Assembly (NCBI RefSeq): GCF_000308515.1
Contig: NZ_BAFV01000125.1
Span: 1 to 64,000 of the forward strand
Length of the DNA: 64,000 nucleotides
Reading direction: 5' to 3'
Source of the DNA: Nocardia carnea NBRC 14403
GTDB lineage: Bacteria > Actinomycetota > Actinomycetes > Mycobacteriales > Mycobacteriaceae
The notes below the pieces were generated by a model, which did no database searches, had not been told where the DNA came from, and saw only the letters and a list, made by a program, of their open reading frames with translations. Shown here piece after piece: positions 58,692 through 64,000 of this stretch. The position numbers were made by a program, and so were the translations under genes. Each line of letters begins with the position of its first letter. The stretch's first letter is position 1.

Positions 58692-60422
58692 ATGACCGGC
58701 GAAATCGAGCTGGATCCAGATGAACTGCTGCGGCAGTCTGCCCGGCTGGCGGAACTCGGCGAGCGCGTCGGCCGCGCCGGCGCCGACCTGCGCTATTCGC
58801 TGGATCTCGCCCACGGGTGCTGGGGTGACGACTATATGGGCGACGCGTTCGCGAAAGACTTCACCCCCAATGCCGATAAGTTGCTGGCCGGCCAGCAGGC
58901 CATGGCGGACGGCTTGCGCGATACCGCCGAGGCGATCCGCAGTGCCGCTGATCAATTCGCGACCTACGACCGGGATGCCGGTCGGCGCATGACGCGGGCG
59001 CCCGGCCCCGGCGACGAGACGCGTTTCGCATCGGCTGACGCTGCCGACCCTTTCGTGTCCCGGCCGGTGGCCGAGTCCCAGGCAGCTCCGGACCGCCGAG
59101 CGATGGCGGAATCGCCAATCCTGTCGTGGACGGAGCCCGGTATCGGTGGCGCGCCCCCGGGAACAGCGCCGACCGAGGTGTCGAATTCCCGCGCCGCTGA
59201 GGCGCCGCCGCAGAGTGGGAGGCCGTCGGCTTCCGCTACCCCGGCTTCCGTTACCCCGGCTTCCGCTACCTCGGCCTCGGCTCAGGCCCGTGGAACCGGC
59301 CCCGTGGAGGCGTCGAGTCGTGGCAACCCATCCCGCTCGGTGCCGGTTCGCACGGCGACCGGTCTCCCGCTGCCACGGAACCCCGCGCCGGCGGGGCCGA
59401 ACCGAGTCGACACCGGACCCCGTGCGGAGTCCGCCCGTCCGACTCTTCTCGGTTCCGGAGGGAGCCCCTGGAACGGACGTTTCCCGAATACGCCGGGCCG
59501 GCAGCCGCCGGTCGGTGCGAATCCGCAAAGCGGTTCGCCCCCACAGGGATCCCAGCCGCCGCGCGGTAACGGCCGCCGTTCCACACATGAGCGACCTACA
59601 GAGAACCCCGGTCGTTCGCACGTGTTGCCTTGGCTGGCGCAGATGCTCGCGCGGTCGCACGGTGTCGAGGTCGTCGGGTTCGACTTGCCGGACCTGGCGG
59701 AGCAGCCGATGCGGGAGTTCGCAGCGGCGGTCGACCGAGTGCTGACGGACTATCCGATGATCGTTGTCGATCGCGTCGCAGTGGCCGAGCTGGGCGACGA
59801 TTCGGAGCCGGTGCAGTGGCGGCAGGAACGACGACTATCAGCGACGATCCGGTCGATAATCCTCGACGGCCGTGCGGCGCGCAGACCGGGCGGCCCGGAG
59901 ACCGCAGTGTCGAGCGAGTTCGCCGCCGCGCAACCGGACAACACCGACGACACAGCCGACGTGCCATCGAGTGATTCTGCTCGTCCGCGATCGGCGCGCC
60001 CGACTCGGGAGCAATCAGGTGGCATTGCTGCCGGGGAATCGTATGGCACGGCCCCCGTCGCGATGGATGATCCGGCAGCAGGATCCGGTGGTGCGGGGAT
60101 CTACGCGGAAACTGTTCGTGCCCTCGGTCCGGCGCTGGACAGCGCCGGTGGTGGCGCCGCCGGGGCCGGTGCGCGGCGGGCGCTGGTGGCCGACTACATG
60201 AAAGCAGTCGCGGGCCGCTACACGACGCTGGCCGAGCTGGTGCAGGGATTTCGCCGGTGGCGTGCCGAATTGGCCTGCGCGACAGACGAGTCGGGCCGAT
60301 TCGACTTACAGCGGGCCATGCGTGCCGGGTTCGCCGAGGTCGTACTGCGGGGCGGCGAGGCGAGTGCGCCGGCCCGGACACTGCACGCGCTGCTGGTTGA
60401 CGCCGCACACGGGCGGGACTAG
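58692..60422 (+). CDS. WXG100-like protein with degenerate metallopeptidase-like C-terminus
   Basis: 576 residues from ATG 58692. Residues 1-100 are helical with W44-G45 in a turn (G-C-W-G-D-D), the pattern of WXG100/ESX-type proteins exported by type VII secretion. Residues about 100-305 are a Pro/Ser/Ala/Gly-rich linker containing a 15-bp DNA repeat. Residues about 308-380 (G-V-E-V-V-G-F-D-L-P-D-L) and 465-576 match by memory the C-terminal region of large actinobacterial polymorphic toxins, where the second part starts with T-V-H-E-x-G-H; here it reads E-T-V-R-A-L-G-P (V475-P480), so the H-E-x2-H zinc motif is lost. It ends with TAG immediately before, and in frame with, the next gene. Confidence 0.75.
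   Translation: MTGEIELDPDELLRQSARLAELGERVGRAGADLRYSLDLAHGCWGDDYMGDAFAKDFTPNADKLLAGQQAMADGLRDTAEAIRSAADQFATYDRDAGRRMTRAPGPGDETRFASADAADPFVSRPVAESQAAPDRRAMAESPILSWTEPGIGGAPPGTAPTEVSNSRAAEAPPQSGRPSASATPASVTPASATSASAQARGTGPVEASSRGNPSRSVPVRTATGLPLPRNPAPAGPNRVDTGPRAESARPTLLGSGGSPWNGRFPNTPGRQPPVGANPQSGSPPQGSQPPRGNGRRSTHERPTENPGRSHVLPWLAQMLARSHGVEVVGFDLPDLAEQPMREFAAAVDRVLTDYPMIVVDRVAVAELGDDSEPVQWRQERRLSATIRSIILDGRAARRPGGPETAVSSEFAAAQPDNTDDTADVPSSDSARPRSARPTREQSGGIAAGESYGTAPVAMDDPAAGSGGAGIYAETVRALGPALDSAGGGAAGAGARRALVADYMKAVAGRYTTLAELVQGFRRWRAELACATDESGRFDLQRAMRAGFAEVVLRGGEASAPARTLHALLVDAAHGRD
59228..59272 (+). repeat. 15-bp tandem repeat, three copies
   Basis: GGCTTCCGCTACCCC is repeated three times with one or two changes. 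In the gene's frame it encodes A-S-A-T-P, A-S-V-T-P and A-S-A-T-S within the disordered linker. Such repeats change copy number easily. Confidence 0.8.
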
Positions 60423-63400
60423 GTGGCGCGGGTGTTCGATTCGACATTACTGAACCCCGTCGTCGCGCTGCGGGATGCGTTCGATGGGCTACCGGATTTC
60501 GTGCGGTTGCCGATCGAAATGGTGGTTTTCGGGGGGATGCTGCCGACTACGGACATCTCGCAGATGCGGTGGATGGCCGAGGAACTGCGCACCGATGCCG
60601 CCGCGCTCGGCGAATATGCCGAGGACGTGAAAAGTATGCTCGCGCAAGAGCATTCCATCGGCAGATTCGGTGACGGGTTTCGCGATGCGTTGGATCAGCA
60701 GCAGGACGGTGCGGGTTCGCTGCGTGAGCAGGCCGCGGCGTTGGCCGATCAGGCCGATGCGGCCGCCAACGAGGCGGAGAAACATCTGTGCGTGATGTTC
60801 GTCTTCGCAATCGATCTCGCGGTGCGCCTGGTCGGGATGCTGATGGCGGCGTCCGCGTCCGGTCCGGCCGGAGCGATGGCGGCGGCGCCCGCGGCGCAGG
60901 CCAGTCTGCTGGCCGGGCGGGCGCGGGTCACGGCCATGCGGGCGGCGTGGAAACAGGCGTATGAGCGCATCGCGGCAGATACCGCGGCGCGGATGCCGAA
61001 GGTAGGGCCGGGGCGGTTCGCGGTGGTGGGGGCAGTCCAGGCGGCGGGGTTGACCGCCGGGGTGGATGCTGGTGTGCAGGGGCTACAGGTGGCGGCCGGG
61101 CATCGCGATCCGCTCCTGATGGGCGCGGACGGTACCAACCCGACCGGGATCGACCTGAGGTCGATCGGATTGGCCGGCTTTGCCGGTGTGGCCGGTGCGG
61201 CGGGCGGTATGCTCGCGGCCCGATACGTGCCCACGGTATTCCCGGCGGTGGGCTCCAGCCCGATGCTGACGGGTCTGGTGCACGGCACCGCGGGTGCGGT
61301 GTCCGGTCTGGGTGCCACGGCGCTCGTCGCCGGCTGGCCGGAGCATTACACAGAGATATTGGGCGCCCTGGTCAACGGCGGATTCTCCGGGTCGATGTTT
61401 GCCCGCGCCGGCATGCAGGGGCCGGGGGGCACTCCACAGGCCGTGGACGGCAGCGGCGGTTTCGTTCACCCGGACGCCGGCACGGCCTGGGACGGGGGGC
61501 CCTCGGTGGCACGCGGGATTTCCCAGCAAGCCCGGGCGGAGTGGGCAGGTGCGGAAGCGGCGTGGAGCTCCGGGGAACGAGCCGGTGCGACGGTGCCGGA
61601 TTCGGTGGTCTCGGCAGGCGGCAGGTCCGGTGTGCCCGCAGAGCCTTCGGCCGGCATGACCGCCTCCGCGGCCGCGGGTTCGGCTCCGGGAAGCGAGCCG
61701 GGATATGCCGAGAGGGCCGAGTCGGCCGGTCGTTCCGATCAGCCTGCGGCGGGCCGTCCCGAGTTCGCGTCTGCGGCAGCCCAGCCGTCGGAATCGGTCC
61801 CTGGTGCGGCGGAGCGCGCGGAACCGGTAGCCGCCCACGGCCCATCCGGACCCGAGGCCGTGGCCGACCGGATGTGGGTGTCGCCGGATGTGGGGGGAAC
61901 CGAACCGGGTGCGGTTGCCGAACAACCGAATCCAGCCGCGGTGACAGCTGGTCCGGAGTCCGTAGCCGGTCGGGTCGAATCATCGGGTGCCGCGGTAGGT
62001 GCAGATGCTGCCGGGGCCGGGGGCCGTCCCGAGACCACTGGTGCTCCGGGCCGTCCCGCGACGGCGATGCCGGCCGGCCGGATCGACGCGCCGGCACTCG
62101 ATGGTGCTCAGCGCAATCCTGTGGGGGGCCGGATACCGGGGGAAGCGACCCGGACGGTTTCGGCGGCCGGCGAAACGGCGCCACCACCGAGAGGCACGGA
62201 CACCGCCGCGAACCGTCCGCACGCCTCGACCGCTGCTGCCTCGACCTCGACCTCGACCGAGCTTGCTTCGGCCGGCCCGGCGGCCGAAGCAGGCGATCGC
62301 CCGGTGCCGCAGGGCGCGGCCGGCGGTGCCGAGGCCGGCCGGAACGGGACGGGTACCGATGCTGCCGGGTTTCGCTCGTCCGGCGACGGACGCGCCACCA
62401 GCGCACAGGCGGAGACCGACGGCGGCGGAAACAAGCGTGCTACGGCAGGTGGGGAGAATACTTCCGGTGAGCGTGTGGGTGGAGCCGCCGCTCCAGTCGA
62501 AACCACAGGTGAGCCGGGTGTGTCCGGTGACCGCGCGGTCCCGGGTGAGTCCGATGCTTCCGGTCACCGTGCGCCCGCCGCGGAGGCCGAGTCGACGGGG
62601 GCGTCGGACGGTCGAGTCCCGGAAGGGCCGACGTCGCGCGAACGCGCCGAGGAGATCCTGGCCGATTTCCATGCCCGCTCGGCCGAGCACCTTCCGGCGA
62701 ATCTGCGTTTGTCCAAGCTGTCCGACGAAGCGGTGGCCGCGGGGCTTTTCCACGGTGATGAGCGGGATTCGCTGATCGCGGGGATGGAGATCATTCGGCG
62801 CCAGACCGTGAGCGAGCAGATTCCCGGCGGCATGGTGGTGCGGCATACGCAGCTCGAGGGTGCGCTCGAGCTGGCGGCGGGGCGGCCGGTGGAGATGCTG
62901 CCGGGGCAGGGCAAGACGCTGATGTTCATGCTGCATTCGATGCGGCAGGCGGTCAGCGAGGGCTCGGTGCTGCTGGTCACGACCGCCGACGGGCTGGCGC
63001 ATCGTGAGTTCACCGCGTACCGGCGGGTGCTCGAGCCCTTCGGTATCGACGTGGTGCGTGCCGATCAGGAGTCCGGGTTCGGGCACAAGCCCGGTCGCCC
63101 GTCGATCGTGGTGGCCACTGGCGAGACGGTCGGACATCTGTGCAATTCCGGTCAGCAGGCGCCGCCGCGCAGCGTGGTGATCGACGAGATGGACGCCGTC
63201 GTCGACCGCGGCGAGAAGACGTTCATCCGTTCGGAGAGCCAGTCGGAGGCGGCGGCACAGCCGACTGCCCAGGAGGTGTTCGACGCTCATGATTTCCTGG
63301 CCGGCGCGCTGGCGAAGGGGCAGTTGTCCCATGAAGATTTCGGTCTGAAACGCCTCGTCGAAGAAGTCGATATCGAACTGCCCGACGGAAGCTTCGAGAT

Positions 63401-64000
63401 CGGGGCCGACTACTGGTACGACGGGCAGGCGAGTCTCACCTCTGCTGGGGTGGAGAAGGTACGGGCGCTACCAGGCGGGCAGCGCTGGCTGCAGGACATG
63501 GGGCGCTCGCGGCTGGAGATGGCTGCCGCCGCAGAGTTCACCACCCGCAACAAGACCCACTACGTGATGGATCAGGGCAAGATCGTCCTCATCGATCAGG
63601 GCGAACACGGTCTGCAGCGCAATCCGAAGACCTCGAGCGAAACCCGGTGGAGCGCCGAGGAGGGCAAGGCCGGTCTCGCCCAGGCCGTGGAGGCCAAGGA
63701 AATCCGCGCCGCCGAGACGATCGGGATGAGCGCCGAACAGCACGGGATCGTGGTTCGCGCCGACACCGACTCCGCCAGAAGTATCACCGCCGCCGAGATC
63801 TACGGCACCGATCGCTTCTTCGACCACGTCACGGGGGCCTCGGGTACCCTAGCCGACCTCGGTGGCGTCCTGAAAACCGTCTACCACCTCGACCCACCGC
63901 ACCGGGTTGACCCCTACACCCCCTCGCGGCTGGTCGAGGGTGCCCCCGAGGTGCACGAGAACACCCGGGCAAAACTTCACGGACTCGCCGAATCCGCCCA
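60423..64000 (+). CDS. Giant type VII-like protein with SecA-like motor domain (partial)
   Basis: At least 1192 residues, open to the window end. Start GTG 60423 abuts the preceding TAG; GGGCGGG is a weak ribosome site. Residues 1-120 are helical with W50 in a WXG-like position; 122-145 is hydrophobic, followed by Gly/Ala-rich hydrophobic stretches to about 310. A disordered Ala/Gly/Pro/Ser/Glu linker runs to about 745. Then comes a SecA-like DEAD region: R-H-T-Q-L-E-G, E-M-L-P-G-Q-G-K-T (lysine 831), V-L-L-V-T-T-A-D-G-L-A-H-R-E, and V-V-I-D-E-M-D (DEMD 921-924, the SecA DEVD). After an insert come L-T-S-A-G-V-E-K-V, T-H-Y-V-M-D-Q-G-K-I-V-L-I-D, G-L-A-Q-A-V-E-A-K-E and V-T-G-A-S-G-T-L (SecA M-T-G-T). 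Motor residues appear intact. Housekeeping SecA starts with the motor; this fusion does not. Role unknown: export motor, polymorphic toxin or helicase-like effector. Confidence 0.85.
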   Translation, partial: MARVFDSTLLNPVVALRDAFDGLPDFVRLPIEMVVFGGMLPTTDISQMRWMAEELRTDAAALGEYAEDVKSMLAQEHSIGRFGDGFRDALDQQQDGAGSLREQAAALADQADAAANEAEKHLCVMFVFAIDLAVRLVGMLMAASASGPAGAMAAAPAAQASLLAGRARVTAMRAAWKQAYERIAADTAARMPKVGPGRFAVVGAVQAAGLTAGVDAGVQGLQVAAGHRDPLLMGADGTNPTGIDLRSIGLAGFAGVAGAAGGMLAARYVPTVFPAVGSSPMLTGLVHGTAGAVSGLGATALVAGWPEHYTEILGALVNGGFSGSMFARAGMQGPGGTPQAVDGSGGFVHPDAGTAWDGGPSVARGISQQARAEWAGAEAAWSSGERAGATVPDSVVSAGGRSGVPAEPSAGMTASAAAGSAPGSEPGYAERAESAGRSDQPAAGRPEFASAAAQPSESVPGAAERAEPVAAHGPSGPEAVADRMWVSPDVGGTEPGAVAEQPNPAAVTAGPESVAGRVESSGAAVGADAAGAGGRPETTGAPGRPATAMPAGRIDAPALDGAQRNPVGGRIPGEATRTVSAAGETAPPPRGTDTAANRPHASTAAASTSTSTELASAGPAAEAGDRPVPQGAAGGAEAGRNGTGTDAAGFRSSGDGRATSAQAETDGGGNKRATAGGENTSGERVGGAAAPVETTGEPGVSGDRAVPGESDASGHRAPAAEAESTGASDGRVPEGPTSRERAEEILADFHARSAEHLPANLRLSKLSDEAVAAGLFHGDERDSLIAGMEIIRRQTVSEQIPGGMVVRHTQLEGALELAAGRPVEMLPGQGKTLMFMLHSMRQAVSEGSVLLVTTADGLAHREFTAYRRVLEPFGIDVVRADQESGFGHKPGRPSIVVATGETVGHLCNSGQQAPPRSVVIDEMDAVVDRGEKTFIRSESQSEAAAQPTAQEVFDAHDFLAGALAKGQLSHEDFGLKRLVEEVDIELPDGSFEIGADYWYDGQASLTSAGVEKVRALPGGQRWLQDMGRSRLEMAAAAEFTTRNKTHYVMDQGKIVLIDQGEHGLQRNPKTSSETRWSAEEGKAGLAQAVEAKEIRAAETIGMSAEQHGIVVRADTDSARSITAAEIYGTDRFFDHVTGASGTLADLGGVLKTVYHLDPPHRVDPYTPSRLVEGAPEVHENTRAKLHGLAESA

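Noticed and set aside
58513-58695. 60-residue frame coupled by ATGA to the WXG-like gene as an EbfC/YbaB-type partner
   Set aside because: Position fits, but the sequence lacks the expected helices and looks like random GC-rich coding; not supported.
59228-59272. CRISPR-like repeat array
   Set aside because: The three 15-bp units have no spacers and lie inside a coding linker.
61372-63332. Large minus-strand open frames opposite the giant SecA-like gene
   Set aside because: They mirror the Ala/Gly/Pro-rich linker and motor region; the plus strand carries ordered SecA motifs without a stop for 3.5 kb.

Overview
The window is high-GC actinobacterial DNA. DUF397 plus XRE/DUF5753 regulator pairs, many acyl-CoA enzymes and P450s, an IdeR-type iron box and WXG100-like secreted proteins point to Nocardia or a close relative. 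This assignment is inferred from gene content and was not tested. I found no rRNA, tRNA, CRISPR array or intact insertion sequence.

Layout: (1) 0-5.6 kb is an accessory edge: a frameshifted WD40 gene entering from the left, a remnant of a recombinase module, a P-loop kinase-like gene, a DUF397/XRE pair and three ATGA-coupled orphan genes. (2) 5.5-31 kb is a large CoA-thioester catabolic island: four acyl-CoA ligases (one FadD19-like), five enoyl-CoA hydratase-family proteins, two hotdog thioesterases, two P450s (one CYP108-like), a 3-alpha-hydroxysteroid-dehydrogenase-like SDR, a metal-ligand-depleted amidohydrolase, a pair of acyl-CoA dehydrogenases, a KshA-like Rieske oxygenase, an isochorismatase-fold protein lacking its triad, a CaiB/BaiF CoA-transferase, a thiolase and two near-duplicate TetR regulators. 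Five intergenic regions carry one operator type, TACTG-N9-CAGTA, so the island looks like one regulon. The enzyme set suggests breakdown of a terpenoid or steroid-like alicyclic compound; the substrate is unknown. (3) 31-36 kb holds a metallo-beta-lactamase-fold protein, a 3-oxoacid CoA-transferase pair with an IclR regulator, a cupin, and a siderophore-interacting flavoprotein behind an iron box.

(4) 36.6-45.2 kb is a second regulon: an NMT1-type ABC importer with glycerate kinase on one side, and a Gfo/Idh oxidoreductase, a DUF993 aldolase-like protein and a TIM-barrel isomerase on the other, with a LacI repressor between them. The same 14-bp operator precedes both arms. (5) 45.5-46.3 kb contains two broken genes. 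(6) 46.4-54.6 kb is a 3-hydroxyanthranilate meta-cleavage cluster (nbaE, G, F, C, D order) with a LysR regulator, an MHS transporter and an HGGYW alpha/beta hydrolase. (7) 55.3-58.3 kb holds AraC, VOC, SRPBCC and methyltransferase-like genes and a fragment.

(8) 58.7-64.0 kb is the most unusual part. A WXG100-like protein with a metallopeptidase-like C-terminus whose zinc motif appears lost is followed, with no gap and in the same frame, by a very large protein that runs off the window. That protein joins a type VII secretion-like helical N-terminus, a long disordered linker and a SecA-like DEAD motor domain.
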